Counted from the first letter of the stretch, positions 27,825-36,936 are shown. The stretch: 64,000 nt of DNA from an uncultured Chitinophaga sp. (GCA_902168205.1 CABHOK010000002.1:620001-684000); one strand, 5' to 3'. Numbers and translations: made by a program. Notes: a model not told the origin generated them from the letters alone.

Positions 27825-28358
27825 CTATTCATGAGGGAATGTAATTCCTAAAAGTCCGATATCAACCGGTAGTGTTAAGGTGTCTTGAGGCTTAAGTTCA
27901 GGACGATATAATTTTTCTCTCAGTTTATCATCAGAAGCTGCGGCCTGGTTTTCCAGATCAAAAAGGAAAAGGCCGCTTTGTTCTTCTCTAGTAACTTGAA
28001 TTACCGTGTATTTTTTTGGGGTACTGTCTCGTTTGTATAATTTGTTAATGAATAGTATACCACCCAGAAGTACATCTTTGAATATAAAAAGAAGACATGC
28101 CGTGATAAATGAAACATATAATAATGATACAAATGAGGTTTTAATTGATTTCGTGTTTATGCATAACATAATAAGCCATAGTACACAGATAACACCCCAA
28201 ATCCAAAATAAAGCTGATATAAAGTATTCATCTTTGAATTTATGGATGTCGGCTTCCAGGTAATCAGCCCGTTGCATGGGGGCAAAGATTAGAAGTATAC
28301 TGGTAACGACTAACCAATAGATGATAGTATACTTGTATTTAATGATAAATGCTTTCAT
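27825..28358 (-). CDS. unknown membrane protein (AT-rich island)
   Basis: A 177-residue protein of unknown family. TM helices are predicted by eye at about 12-28, 47-67 and 75-105. The C-terminal 65 residues (KKYTVIQVTREEQSGLFLFDLENQAAASDDKLREKLYRPELKPQDTLTLPVDIGLLGITFPHE) are soluble. The layout mirrors the neighbouring 27207 gene, though the sequences are not obviously related. A/T-rich codon use suggests recent acquisition compared with flanking housekeeping genes. No known transporter or toxin motif is seen. Confidence 0.55.
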   Translation of the reverse strand: MKAFIIKYKYTIIYWLVVTSILLIFAPMQRADYLEADIHKFKDEYFISALFWIWGVICVLWLIMLCINTKSIKTSFVSLLYVSFITACLLFIFKDVLLGGILFINKLYKRDSTPKKYTVIQVTREEQSGLFLFDLENQAAASDDKLREKLYRPELKPQDTLTLPVDIGLLGITFPHE

Positions 28359-28450
28359 CGGTGTGTCAGTAATCTAATACACACAAGGTTTATATATATT
28401 CAACGAACCAACAGGCGCAACAACAAGGCCATGGTGGGCATTCGACTTAA

Positions 28451-29119
28451 CTATATCTCGTTAAAAATACCCTCGTATTCTGTTGGGTATACAATTTCGT
28501 AGTTCCACTCATTTTTTGCTGTCGCGATTCGTTTTGTAATCAGTACATGGTCCAGGAGGTTTTCTTCTCTTAAAACTTCCATTACTATTTCCATTGCTGG
28601 GGTCCAGTCGTCAACAAAGAAAAGCATATTTGCACCTGCACCCATGTCACCGGCAAACCATTCTCCGAGATTGTTGGTTTTGAGTCTTGCGTCAATTTCC
28701 TCTTCGATATTGTGTCGTAGGTTTATGAATCCCGAAGCATCCTCTTCATCCATAGCTGAATCAGGGACAATCTGTACAAACATCACATCTCTGTCATCAA
28801 ATAATTTTTCAGCAAACCCATCGGCTTTAAACTGAGTTTTCAGCGAGTCGAAAATATTGGCATTGGTTAGTTGTTGAACGGAACTGAACTTTTGATGTGT
28901 TAAAGTATTATCATCAAGAAAAATATAACCTGATTGAATTTTTGAAGTTGCCCCATCCGTGAGAATTCTTTTAAACTCAATGGTATCATTCGTCTTCTTG
29001 TAGAATGATTCAAGAATCTGGCTGTGTTCATTTTTGAACTTGGTCAGTCGTTTTTCTTTTGGTCGGTACGTGCAGTCGGTCAGCAAGCCGAGTAATAATA
29101 ATAGAAGTAAATTTTTCAT
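28451..29119 (-). CDS. unknown lipoprotein with a small alpha/beta domain
   Basis: A 222-residue lipoprotein. The leader MKNLLLLLLLGLLTDC has an Asp at -1 of the lipobox, an unusual choice, with Cys16 lipidated. The C-terminal part, IEEEIDARLKTNNLGEWFAGDMGAGANMLFFVDDWTPAMEIVMEVLREENLLDHVLITKR, has the look of small ferredoxin-like domains found in standalone proteins whose consensus reads LxxxGLGxxxGxxxGxGxxxLxLxxxD. Those occur in contact-dependent or polymorphic-toxin neighbourhoods, so an immunity-like role is possible but unproven. It is the first gene transcribed in the AT-rich island. Confidence 0.5.
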   Translation of the reverse strand: MKNLLLLLLLGLLTDCTYRPKEKRLTKFKNEHSQILESFYKKTNDTIEFKRILTDGATSKIQSGYIFLDDNTLTHQKFSSVQQLTNANIFDSLKTQFKADGFAEKLFDDRDVMFVQIVPDSAMDEEDASGFINLRHNIEEEIDARLKTNNLGEWFAGDMGAGANMLFFVDDWTPAMEIVMEVLREENLLDHVLITKRIATAKNEWNYEIVYPTEYEGIFNEI

Positions 29120-29203
29120 TTTTAGAATGAGTATAACGTGATTGTCTAATATATGCCAACTTCAAATTGTCTATATAGGTATTGCTGTACCAATTTACTG
29201 AAA

Positions 29204-30586
29204 TCACGGAAGCGCCTCAATCACCCCGTTCACCAAATTAGCCAGACTGAAATTTTTATTATGCGTTACGCCAAGACGCACCACCACAAGTTTCTTCGAA
29301 GGAACAATCACAACGAAATTCCGCTCGAAGCCATCGAATACTATAGCTTCGTTGGGTAAGCCTGGATATTCTACCAATGTCGGGTTATCAATGGCTCCAA
29401 GATTCAACCAGATCTGCGCTCCGTACTGACGCATAGGAGCCGCTGGGGCAGGTGTCGTTGAATACTTCACCCAACCTTGAGGCAGTATACGTTCGCCATT
29501 CCATGTACCATCATTCAGATATAGCATACCGAAACGTGCCCAGTCGCGGGCGGAAGCAAAGGAGTACGAACTGGCTACAAATGTACCCGATGCGTCCGGC
29601 TCTATAATCGCGGTGTTCATACCGATTTTATGAAAGAGCTCTTTATAAGGAAACTGATAGTAATCACGATCACCAACAGTTTGCCGGATCATGCGCGAAA
29701 GTATATTCGTTGTTCCGCTGGAATATTGAAAGTGTGTGCCGGGCTCATGTTTCAGTTTTTGAGAGGCGGCAAACGCAGCTTTATCATCGCTCTTGATAAA
29801 CATCTGGTGGAATGATCCGGTAGGAGAGAAGTATGATTCAGACCAGTCGAGTCCGCTGCTGGCCTGGAGTAAATTGTTCAGTGTGATTTTACTGCGCTCG
29901 TCATTTTTCCATTCGGGTACAGACGCAGGTTCTTCAACGTTCAGTTTGTCTTCTTTTACCAGTATACCGATGAGTGCGTTGGTTATGCTCTTTGTCATCG
30001 ACCAACCCATCATGCGGCTGGTATAGGTATATCCGTCAGCATACTGCTCGGCCAGGATATGTCCGTCATAGACAACCACAACACCGTGGGTATATATAGG
30101 GTTCTCGGGATCAACATCATTAAAGGCAGCTTGTACAGTCTCTTTTACTTTCGCGTAATCAACGCCGCTAAACGTTGTGTCTTGTATAGCATTACCCATC
30201 GGCCACGCGAGTGAATCCTGGTTAAGCGTTGGCACAGGAGGCCGCACGATTGCCTGACTTCTCACAACATCAACATCCTGTTCCGCGATAAGCGTGCATC
30301 CTAACCGCTCACGATATATAGCCTTACTCGTCTTCCATAACATCGATACCGAGACAGAAGAATCGTTACGATCTACGGTATAAGGCAGGGAAGGCATACC
30401 GGGAAATACCTGGAACTCTTCGTGGACGACACTCTCCGGTGTGCGCCCGGTAACATACACGCACGAGCACATGGTTTTAGCCGCCATGCCTGTCATGATC
30501 GGGGGAAAGAAAATTAATATATAGGAGACTGCCAGGATGATGATAACCAGCAAGCTGATACCGAGGTACCGGAAGAATTTTTTCAT
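29204..30586 (-). CDS. membrane-anchored serine hydrolase (beta-lactamase class C / penicillin-binding type)
   Basis: A 460-residue protein from ATG 30586. One N-terminal TM anchor (about 8-30) is followed by a SxxK active site SMTK (Ser196, Lys199) in RMMGWSMTKSITNALIG, the serine-beta-lactamase fold. The second motif is probably the Tyr of SYSFASARDWARFG, with C-terminal PQGWVKYST and KLVVVRLG. Relatives are annotated as serine hydrolases; esterase or D-aminopeptidase activity is as likely as beta-lactam hydrolysis. The catalytic domain would face the periplasm. It is divergent from the TIGR02757 gene with a short spacer. Confidence 0.88.
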   Translation of the reverse strand: MKKFFRYLGISLLVIIILAVSYILIFFPPIMTGMAAKTMCSCVYVTGRTPESVVHEEFQVFPGMPSLPYTVDRNDSSVSVSMLWKTSKAIYRERLGCTLIAEQDVDVVRSQAIVRPPVPTLNQDSLAWPMGNAIQDTTFSGVDYAKVKETVQAAFNDVDPENPIYTHGVVVVYDGHILAEQYADGYTYTSRMMGWSMTKSITNALIGILVKEDKLNVEEPASVPEWKNDERSKITLNNLLQASSGLDWSESYFSPTGSFHQMFIKSDDKAAFAASQKLKHEPGTHFQYSSGTTNILSRMIRQTVGDRDYYQFPYKELFHKIGMNTAIIEPDASGTFVASSYSFASARDWARFGMLYLNDGTWNGERILPQGWVKYSTTPAPAAPMRQYGAQIWLNLGAIDNPTLVEYPGLPNEAIVFDGFERNFVVIVPSKKLVVVRLGVTHNKNFSLANLVNGVIEALP

Positions 30587-30684
30587 GTGCAATAGTTACA
30601 ACGTTAACAAAGCTACTATACCTTTTGAAATCACCTCATGTGTTTCGGTCTAAATCTAGTATTCTTGATAAAAAATTAAAGACG

Positions 30685-31482
30685 TTGAAAAGAAGTAAAC
30701 TGAGTATAGCCGAGTTGAAGGATTTTCTGGACGAAAAGGTAGTGCTGTATAATCAGCCGGGCTTTATCGAGAACGATCCGGTTTCTATTCCACATGCGTT
30801 CAGCAAAAAGCAGGACATAGAAATAGCAGGTCTGTTTGCAGCCGTGCTCGCCTGGGGACAGCGCAAAACCATCATCAATAAATGTAAACAGCTGATGGGG
30901 ATGATGGACAACGACCCGCATCGGTTTATACTGCAGCATCGCGAGAAGGATCTGAAGCCGCTGCTCGCGTTTAAACATCGCACCTTTAACGCAACCGATA
31001 CGTTATACTTTGTAGAGGCGCTGAAATGGTTTTACCAGAACCACACTTCGCTGGAAGATGCCTTTTATGCCGGGGCCGATCATGAAACAGTAGAGCAGGG
31101 GTTGGATCAGTTTCAGAAAATATTCTTCAGCCTCGAACACGCGCCACACCGAACACGCAAACACATTCCATCGCCTGCGCGCAAGTCAACGTGCAAGCGC
31201 TTGGTGATGTACCTGCGGTGGATGGTGCGCGATGATGATAGAGGTGTAGACTTCGGCATCTGGAAAAAGGTAAAGCCAGCCCAACTGGTTTGCCCCTGCG
31301 ACCTGCACGTAGATCGTGTGGCCCGCAGGCTCAAGTTGATCAAACGAAAGCAGACCGACTGGCAGACTGCGCTTGAACTGACGGCACGCCTGCGTGCCCT
31401 GGATCCGGTCGATCCGGTGAAATATGATTTTGCTTTGTTCGGTTTGGGAATCGAAGAGGGATGGTCGAAACGTTCTGCATAA
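30685..31482 (+). CDS. TIGR02757-family protein (DUF2400)
   Basis: A 265-residue protein with the family signature: LKDFLDEKVVLYNQPGFIENDPVSIPHAFSKKQDIEIAGLFAAVLAWGQRKTIINKCKQLM, PSPARKSTCKRLVMYLRWMVRDDDRGVDFGIWKKVKPAQLVCPCDLHVDRVARRL, and C-terminal PVDPVKYDFALFGLGI. The fold is related to helix-hairpin-helix DNA glycosylases, but activity is unknown. The start is uncertain: no ATG exists near the conserved N-terminus. I chose TTG 30685; TTG 30625 would add 20 poorly conserved residues. It is a single gene. Confidence 0.85.
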   Translation: MKRSKLSIAELKDFLDEKVVLYNQPGFIENDPVSIPHAFSKKQDIEIAGLFAAVLAWGQRKTIINKCKQLMGMMDNDPHRFILQHREKDLKPLLAFKHRTFNATDTLYFVEALKWFYQNHTSLEDAFYAGADHETVEQGLDQFQKIFFSLEHAPHRTRKHIPSPARKSTCKRLVMYLRWMVRDDDRGVDFGIWKKVKPAQLVCPCDLHVDRVARRLKLIKRKQTDWQTALELTARLRALDPVDPVKYDFALFGLGIEEGWSKRSA

Positions 31483-31626
31483 TCTTAGTAATTTCCGAAC
31501 AAGAATGGTTACCTTTCGTCCCTTGACATAAAGCTTTAATCGAACAGATTCACTGCTGAAATAAAGGAAGTGGTAAAAAAGTAGTGAGATATCGTAGTTT
31601 GTAAAACTATCAACCAAAGACCGCTT

Positions 31627-32247
31627 ATGAAGATGATGAAAAACTTTGCTGCACTGTGGGTATGTTTGTTGACGTTTCAGTTTTCATTTGCTCAGCAAGC
31701 TGCAGACCAGACGATTCAAACACCACCGGAAAATTACACGTTGCGCGAACGCTATAGTATTATGAAGGCGAAGTCACAGTCCTTCAAAGAATATAAAGTG
31801 GTTAAGGAAAGCGTGATGGATGGAGTGTGGAAGATTACACGCGACTCGCTGATGGCCAAAGATGTTGCCATTCGCGAAGCCCAGAAAAATATCAGTCAGC
31901 TGAAGAACCAGGTAGCCAGCGTTGAGGCTAATCTTAAAAAGAAAGAAGAGTCGATGGCAGCTACCCTGCACGACAGCACACACATATCCGTACTTGGTAT
32001 CGACATCGAGAAGGGGGCATTCCTCACGATCGTAACCATCCTGGTAGCCGCGCTTGCTTTTGTTATTGTAACGCTGGCCGGTCGCATGAAAATGCTTACC
32101 AAAACACTTCAGGAAAAGAAACTTACTATTAACATGCTCACCAACGAGTATGAAGAATACAAGCGCAGAGCGATGGAGAAACAGACCAAGCTTTCGCGTG
32201 AGCTGCAGGATGAACGCAACAAACTCTCGTCCATCCGCAATACATAG
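31627..32247 (+). CDS. exported single-pass protein with coiled coils
   Basis: A 206-residue protein with signal peptide MKMMKNFAALWVCLLTFQFSFAQ. A first coiled coil (about 75-112), a TM helix (about 129-149, GAFLTIVTILVAALAFVIVTLAG) and a second coiled coil (150-203) follow. This gives a periplasmic segment and a cytoplasmic coiled coil across one helix. Homologues in Bacteroidota are sometimes mislabelled as tRNA methyltransferases; no such domain is present here. The function is unknown; a scaffold or membrane-coupling role would suit the architecture. It ends at a strong bidirectional terminator. Confidence 0.7.
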   Translation: MKMMKNFAALWVCLLTFQFSFAQQAADQTIQTPPENYTLRERYSIMKAKSQSFKEYKVVKESVMDGVWKITRDSLMAKDVAIREAQKNISQLKNQVASVEANLKKKEESMAATLHDSTHISVLGIDIEKGAFLTIVTILVAALAFVIVTLAGRMKMLTKTLQEKKLTINMLTNEYEEYKRRAMEKQTKLSRELQDERNKLSSIRNT

Positions 32248-32275
32248 TCTGGAGCGAACAGGTTTTAAAATAGTA

Positions 32276-32310
32276 AAAGTATATATAGCCCGGCTGTATA
32301 TACTTTTTTT
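32276..32310. terminator. strong bidirectional terminator
   Basis: A 12-bp stem pairs AAGTATATATAG with CTGTATATACTT (one G-T) around CCCGG, followed by TTTTTTT. It separates the coiled-coil protein gene from the convergent PAS kinase, whose stop lies at its edge. Confidence 0.85.
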
Positions 32311-34219
32311 ATGCGCTTTCGAAAAGCGGGAGCTCAACGGAAAATATAGTTCCTTTGTTCACTTCACTGGTCACCGATATCTTTCCGTTGAGTGCGGTTA
32401 CGAGTTCTTTTACAATAGATAGTCCCAGTCCCGATGATCCTTCGCCACCGGTAGGCCGTGTACTCAGTTTCTGAAATTTGCGGAACAATAGATTTATTTC
32501 ATTGGGCTGTATACCCAGTCCATGATCCTGCACTTCCATTTTTAAATGATGATCCGTCTGCTCAAGGCGTATGATCACGCGGGTATGCGGAGGCGAGAAC
32601 TTCAGTGCGTTGGATATAAGATTTTCAGCGATACGCTGAAGGGCAGAGCGATCGGTGATAATGCAGCGGTTTGGTGTATAATCTTCCAGTATCAGCGATA
32701 TATGTTTGGTGGCCGCATGATCTTTGAAGTCATCGAGATGCTCTTTCATAAATTCACTCATATTTACCGGCTCCGGTTTAAACTCCATAATACCTCCCTC
32801 AATTTTACCGATGTCCAGCAAGTTGCCGATCAGGTTCTGCATATTACTGCAGAGATGCTGAATGTGCAGTATATATTCTGCCTGCTCGGGCGATATATTT
32901 CCTTTCTGCATATTGATGAGACTGATGAGGCCGAGTATATTATTTACCGGGCTCTTCAAATCGTGTGCTGCTACATTCAGAAAATTATCTTTATCTGTAT
33001 TGAAGCGCGTCAGCTTCTTGTTTACTTCCATTAGTTGATGTTCATATACTTTTCGCTCAGTGATATCGATCACGGTGCCACGGCTCATCATGTACTCGCC
33101 CAATTCATTATATATAGCGGTGGCATTGAGCAGCACTGGAAACGTGCTGCCGTCTTTACGCAGAAATGTATGCTCCTTGTTATGAATGAAGCCTTCACGT
33201 TTGAAGGCTTCAAAATCATTATAGTATGAAGTATGTTCTTCTGGTACGAGGATGGAAGTAACGTGCATCTTGCTCAGCACCTCATCCAGGGTATATCCCA
33301 GCCACTTCAATTCAGTTTGATTCATTCTTATAATAGTACCATCAGAAGCAAGCGAATGATAGCCACAGGGGGCGTTGTTATACAGATCTTCAATCTCCTG
33401 CAAGGCGCTTTCAGTTTTAATGCTTTTCACTTGCAGTGTCTCATAAAACATCTCAAGCTCTTCCATATTTTCCTGTAGTTTTTGATTCAGTTCTTCGGCT
33501 ACATCCGATTGTCGTTTAAGTTCCACGGTACGTTGTTCCACCTTTTTTTCCAACGATGTGTTGACCAGGTTCAGTTCTTTAATGAGCTCTTCATTTCGTT
33601 CCTGCTTCTGCACAATGGTAAACAGAGCGAGTATCGAAACAAAAGCGATCAGTATAAAACTTCCATAACGTATAATGATCTGGCGATTGTGCGTGATGGC
33701 CACCTGTTCCAACTGGTTGGTGAGCAATTCTTTTTCGTGTTTGCTGAATGCAGCGGTATATAGTTGAATGCTATCCATCAGTATTTTTCCCGGTCCCCTC
33801 CTGATAAGAGCAAAAGCACTGTCTTTGCCATTGATATTATACTTGCTGATGGCAGCCTCTATATATGCCAGCTTCCGGGCAACGGTAGGCAATAGTTTAG
33901 TCTGAACCAATGAAGTTTGTGTTGTATTATCCGATACCAGCTTCGAAATGGAATCGCCCGTGGCTAACACCATCTCACGGTTTGCCTTGAAATTCTGCAG
34001 ATAGCTTGAATCACCTGTAATAAGATAGCCTCGCTGACTGGATTCGGTATCTTTCAAATGCGTTAGTAGTGTAGCAGAGTGGTCAATAACCTCGTAAGTA
34101 TGAAAAACCCATTCAACACGATTCCGGCTGTCACGAATCGCATAGTGCGTTATGGCAGCACTGATCCCGGTAAGTATAACAGAACTTACCAGCAGCGTAA
34201 TGATGCTGTTTGTTTTCAT
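32309..34219 (-). CDS. CHASE3-PAS sensor histidine kinase
   Basis: A 636-residue membrane kinase. TM1 (about 7-28) and TM2 (about 184-203) bracket a CHASE3 sensor. A coiled coil (205-275) leads to a PAS domain (about 278-390, NNAPCGYHSLASDGTIIRMNQTELKWLGYT with PAC end GTVIDITERK). The HisKA box is FLNVAAHDLKSPVNN with His419, and the HATPase has NLISNALKFS, DHGLGI and SSGLGLSI. No receiver or DNA-binding domain is attached and no response regulator lies nearby, so it is an orphan kinase. It is the second CHASE3 kinase of the window; the CHASE3 sequences are only distantly similar. Confidence 0.94.
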   Translation of the reverse strand: MKTNSIITLLVSSVILTGISAAITHYAIRDSRNRVEWVFHTYEVIDHSATLLTHLKDTESSQRGYLITGDSSYLQNFKANREMVLATGDSISKLVSDNTTQTSLVQTKLLPTVARKLAYIEAAISKYNINGKDSAFALIRRGPGKILMDSIQLYTAAFSKHEKELLTNQLEQVAITHNRQIIIRYGSFILIAFVSILALFTIVQKQERNEELIKELNLVNTSLEKKVEQRTVELKRQSDVAEELNQKLQENMEELEMFYETLQVKSIKTESALQEIEDLYNNAPCGYHSLASDGTIIRMNQTELKWLGYTLDEVLSKMHVTSILVPEEHTSYYNDFEAFKREGFIHNKEHTFLRKDGSTFPVLLNATAIYNELGEYMMSRGTVIDITERKVYEHQLMEVNKKLTRFNTDKDNFLNVAAHDLKSPVNNILGLISLINMQKGNISPEQAEYILHIQHLCSNMQNLIGNLLDIGKIEGGIMEFKPEPVNMSEFMKEHLDDFKDHAATKHISLILEDYTPNRCIITDRSALQRIAENLISNALKFSPPHTRVIIRLEQTDHHLKMEVQDHGLGIQPNEINLLFRKFQKLSTRPTGGEGSSGLGLSIVKELVTALNGKISVTSEVNKGTIFSVELPLFESA

Positions 34220-34399
34220 TGGATGGGCCAGAGAAGATAGTAAAAAAAAATGTAAGACCGTATAGCATCAAACGGTTTTATGACTGTAGATATTACAATT
34301 ATCACGGTTGAGACAGTCCCCTTGGCTTTGGTCGTACTGAATTTTTAAGAAACTTTACAGAAGCCGTGTAACCAAATTGAAATCCTTAAGTTACCCTTT

Positions 34400-34975
34400 T
34401 TGAAAACTTCACCTTCTGAATTGGACGCACTAACAGACAACGCCCTGATGCTGAAAGTCAGGGATGGCGATCTCGACAAGATGAGCCTGCTCTTCGAGCG
34501 GTACAAGAAACCTTTGTTCGGTTTTTTCTACCACATGAATAAGGATGCAGAATTGAGCGAAGACCTGGTGCAGAATGTTTTCTTACGGATACTGAAGTAT
34601 CGTTACCTCTTCCGCGGAGATGGTGACTTCAGAACGTGGATGTTTCACATCGCGCGCAATGTGAGCCACGATCACTTCCGCAAGAATAAAATAGCAGCAA
34701 AAGATTCGCTCGAGACCTGGCAAGACCGGCTTGGCAGCGATGAGAATCGCTCTTCCGGTATACAACGCGAAGAAGAAATGCACTTACTCTCCATGGCCAT
34801 GGACAGGCTGCCCGAAGACAAACGCGAAATTTTAGTGCTCAGTAAATTTCAGGACAAGAAGTATAAAGAGATCGGTGAGATACTCGGCTGCACCGAAGGT
34901 GCCGTAAAAGTAAAAGTTTTCAGAGCGCTTCAGGAACTAAAAGAAATGTATCAAAAACTCGAAACGCGATATTAA
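34400..34975 (+). CDS. ECF-type sigma-70 factor
   Basis: A 191-residue sigma factor. Region 2 reads LMLKVRDGDLDKMSLLFERYKKPLFGFFYHMNKDAELSEDLVQNVFLRILKYRYLFRGDGDFRTWMFHIARN, region 4 MDRLPEDKREILVLSKFQDKKYKEIGEILGCTEGAVKVKVFRALQELKEMY. The start is TTG 34400; the next ATG would cut into region 2. It heads a run with a HEAT-repeat anti-sigma factor and two DUF4097 proteins, a combination that suggests an envelope-stress or surface-remodelling regulon. The gap to the next gene (41 bp) contains an AGCT heptad array. Confidence 0.92.
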   Translation: MKTSPSELDALTDNALMLKVRDGDLDKMSLLFERYKKPLFGFFYHMNKDAELSEDLVQNVFLRILKYRYLFRGDGDFRTWMFHIARNVSHDHFRKNKIAAKDSLETWQDRLGSDENRSSGIQREEEMHLLSMAMDRLPEDKREILVLSKFQDKKYKEIGEILGCTEGAVKVKVFRALQELKEMYQKLETRY

Positions 34976-34985
34976 AAAAACTCAC

Positions 34986-35013
34986 AGCTCATAGCTCGCA
35001 GCTAAAAGCAAAA
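34986..35013. repeat. AGCTNNN heptad array inside the sigma/anti-sigma operon
   Basis: Four units AGCTCAT, AGCTCGC, AGCTAAA and AGCAAAA run without interruption and end 3 bases before the ATG of the anti-sigma gene. The array therefore covers the region where a ribosome would bind. Confidence 0.7.
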
Positions 35014-35016
35014 GGT

Positions 35017-35814
35017 ATGGAACGAAATGAAATAAAAGCATTGCTGGTAAAGTATAACGCAGGGCAGGCCAGTGCAGAAGAAGTAAATATACTCGAAAAG
35101 TATATCGAAGCAGGTGTAATCGATTTGTCGGAACTGCAGGAACTACAGGTGATAGGAGAGCAGATTATGCAACTCGAAGTGCCGGCCCCTTCGCTGCAAC
35201 TGGACGACAACTTCTACCAGATGCTGGCGCAGGAAAAGAAAAGTCAGTTGAATTCATTTTCATGGAAGAAGTTTTTCGCCTGGCCTGAAATGTTACCACG
35301 CCTGGCCTTTGCTTCGGTTACGTTACTCGCAGGACTCGCGATAGGATATTGGGTTCGTCCGCAGGCTTCAGAAGGTACTGCTAACAACGGACAGATCGCA
35401 GAGCTCAGTCAGCAGGTAACGGATCTGAAAGAGATGATGATGCTTTCGTTGCTGGAGAAAGAATCTGCAACGGACAGGCTGAAGGCCGTAAGCCTTACAC
35501 AGGAAATGGATCAGGTGAGTACCAAAGTTACGCGTGCCCTGTTTGAGACACTGAATAACGACAGCAACGTAAATGTGCGACTCGCTGCCCTCGATGCATT
35601 GAAACCCTATGCCAGGGAAAGCTCGGTGCGCGAAGAGTTGATACGTTCTATCGCCAAACAGGAGTCACCGCTCGTGCAGGTAGAGCTTGCTGAGATGATG
35701 GCTGCTTTGCAGGAGAAATCTTCCGTGAAAGAACTTGAAAAATTACTCCAACAGCAAAACACTGCGAAGGAAGTAAAGCAGAAGATACGCGAAACCATAC
35801 AAGTTCTCATTTAG
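35017..35814 (+). CDS. putative anti-sigma factor with periplasmic HEAT repeats
   Basis: A 265-residue single-pass protein. Residues 1-75 are a cytoplasmic helical segment (LLVKYNAGQASAEEVNILEKYIEAGVIDLSELQEL) like the sigma-binding end of Bacteroidota anti-sigma factors. A TM helix lies at about 91-110 (MLPRLAFASVTLLAGLAIGYWV), then a coiled coil (125-165). The C-terminus has HEAT-like repeats, e.g. NDSNVNVRLAALDALKPYARESSVREELIRSIAKQESPLVQVELAEMMAAL. HEAT repeats bind proteins, so this part may sense an envelope partner. Operon position after the ECF sigma gene supports the assignment; direct binding is not shown. Confidence 0.8.
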   Translation: MERNEIKALLVKYNAGQASAEEVNILEKYIEAGVIDLSELQELQVIGEQIMQLEVPAPSLQLDDNFYQMLAQEKKSQLNSFSWKKFFAWPEMLPRLAFASVTLLAGLAIGYWVRPQASEGTANNGQIAELSQQVTDLKEMMMLSLLEKESATDRLKAVSLTQEMDQVSTKVTRALFETLNNDSNVNVRLAALDALKPYARESSVREELIRSIAKQESPLVQVELAEMMAALQEKSSVKELEKLLQQQNTAKEVKQKIRETIQVLI

Positions 35815-35883
35815 AAAAATTGCAGAAGGTTTAGAGGTTGAAATACGACAGAATACTAGAGTTGGTTTTAAACACAAGAACTT

Positions 35884-36765
35884 ATGAAAACGACATTACT
35901 AAGTATAGGTATAGCGCTGTGTATGGTAAATGTATATGCACAGCTCACGCATACCGAGAAGTCAACAAAGGAATTTACATTCGAAAAGAAAGATGTTAAT
36001 AACACATTGCTCATTGAAAACATCAATGGAAGTGTAGCGGTAACGGGCTATAGCGGTGACAAGATTGTGGTGGAAGTTACCAGGACCGTTCGAGCCAAAA
36101 CGCAGGCGCGGTTTGATAAAGCGAAAGAAGAAGTAAAGATGGGGGTGATCGACCTCGCAGATTCCATTATACTCTATAGCAGCGATGGCTGTACCCGGTT
36201 CGGCAGAGGTACGCCCAACAACAGAGGCCGGAATGGCTGGAGTTATAACTGGAACGAACGCGATGGCTGTCGCACGGAGTATGAATTTGAGTTGGACTTT
36301 GTCGTGAAAGTGCCAGCCGGTATAAATATAGGTGTAAGCACAATCAACAATGGTGATGTTGCCGTGCAGGGTGTAACCGGCATCGTGATCGCGAATAACA
36401 TCAACGGAAGTATAAAATTACAGAACATGGTGCGCGAAGCCGAAGCGAGTACGATCAACGGAAACCTGGATGTAGAGTATACTACCAATCCGAAAAAGAA
36501 ATGCCGCTTCTATACACTCAATGGAGACATCAACGCACTGTTTCAAAAGGGACTCGCGGCCGACCTAAGCTTCGAAAGTTTCAATGGTAGTTTTTATACC
36601 AACATTGAAAAGATAGAAGCACTTCCTGCCAAGATCGAGAAGAGCGACAAAGGCAACGGCATACGCTATAAAGTAATGGACAACCTGTTTAAAACCGGAC
36701 AAGGCGGAGTGATGCTCGACTTTGAGACATTCAATGGAAATGTATACCTGAAGGAGAAGAATTGA
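35884..36765 (+). CDS. DUF4097-family secreted beta-repeat protein
   Basis: A 293-residue exported protein with signal peptide MKTTLLSIGIALCMVNVYA. After the leader comes a run of beta segments with recurring NINGSVAV, INNGDVAVQGVTG, NINGSIKL, TINGNLDV, TLNGDINAL, SFNGSFYT and TFNGNVYLK elements, about 20-25 residues apart. This is the DUF4097 pattern of a right-handed beta-helix-like stack. Such proteins are termed putative auto-transporter adhesin-head-like. It follows the anti-sigma gene by 69 bp and is probably co-regulated with the next DUF4097 gene. Confidence 0.85.
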   Translation: MKTTLLSIGIALCMVNVYAQLTHTEKSTKEFTFEKKDVNNTLLIENINGSVAVTGYSGDKIVVEVTRTVRAKTQARFDKAKEEVKMGVIDLADSIILYSSDGCTRFGRGTPNNRGRNGWSYNWNERDGCRTEYEFELDFVVKVPAGINIGVSTINNGDVAVQGVTGIVIANNINGSIKLQNMVREAEASTINGNLDVEYTTNPKKKCRFYTLNGDINALFQKGLAADLSFESFNGSFYTNIEKIEALPAKIEKSDKGNGIRYKVMDNLFKTGQGGVMLDFETFNGNVYLKEKN

Positions 36766-36771
36766 AGAGCC

Positions 36772-36806
36772 GTTATCCGTTAATGGTTATTCGTTAACCG
36801 TGATCT
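36772..36806. repeat. GTTANNN heptad array, plus orientation
   Basis: Five units with an exact 7-nt period: GTTATCC, GTTAATG, GTTATTC, GTTAACC and GTGATCT. It begins 6 bases after the stop of the first DUF4097 gene and is mirrored by an array in the opposite orientation at 36899-36926. Confidence 0.75.
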
Positions 36807-36898
36807 GAACTTTCATAACGACTGCAAAGATCTATACTACGAATGACCAGCAAATATATACCACACGGATAACGAGCCACAAAAAAACAGTAAACTAC

Positions 36899-36926
36899 TA
36901 ATAACGATTAACTGATAACGAATAAC
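36899..36926. repeat. GTTANNN heptad array, minus orientation
   Basis: Read on the plus strand: TAATAAC, GATTAAC, TGATAAC, GAATAAC, i.e. four GTTANNN units on the minus strand with exact 7-nt period. With 36772-36806 it forms an inverted pair about 90 bp apart; the transcript could fold on itself. Confidence 0.75.
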
Positions 36927-36936
36927 GACTACGGAA

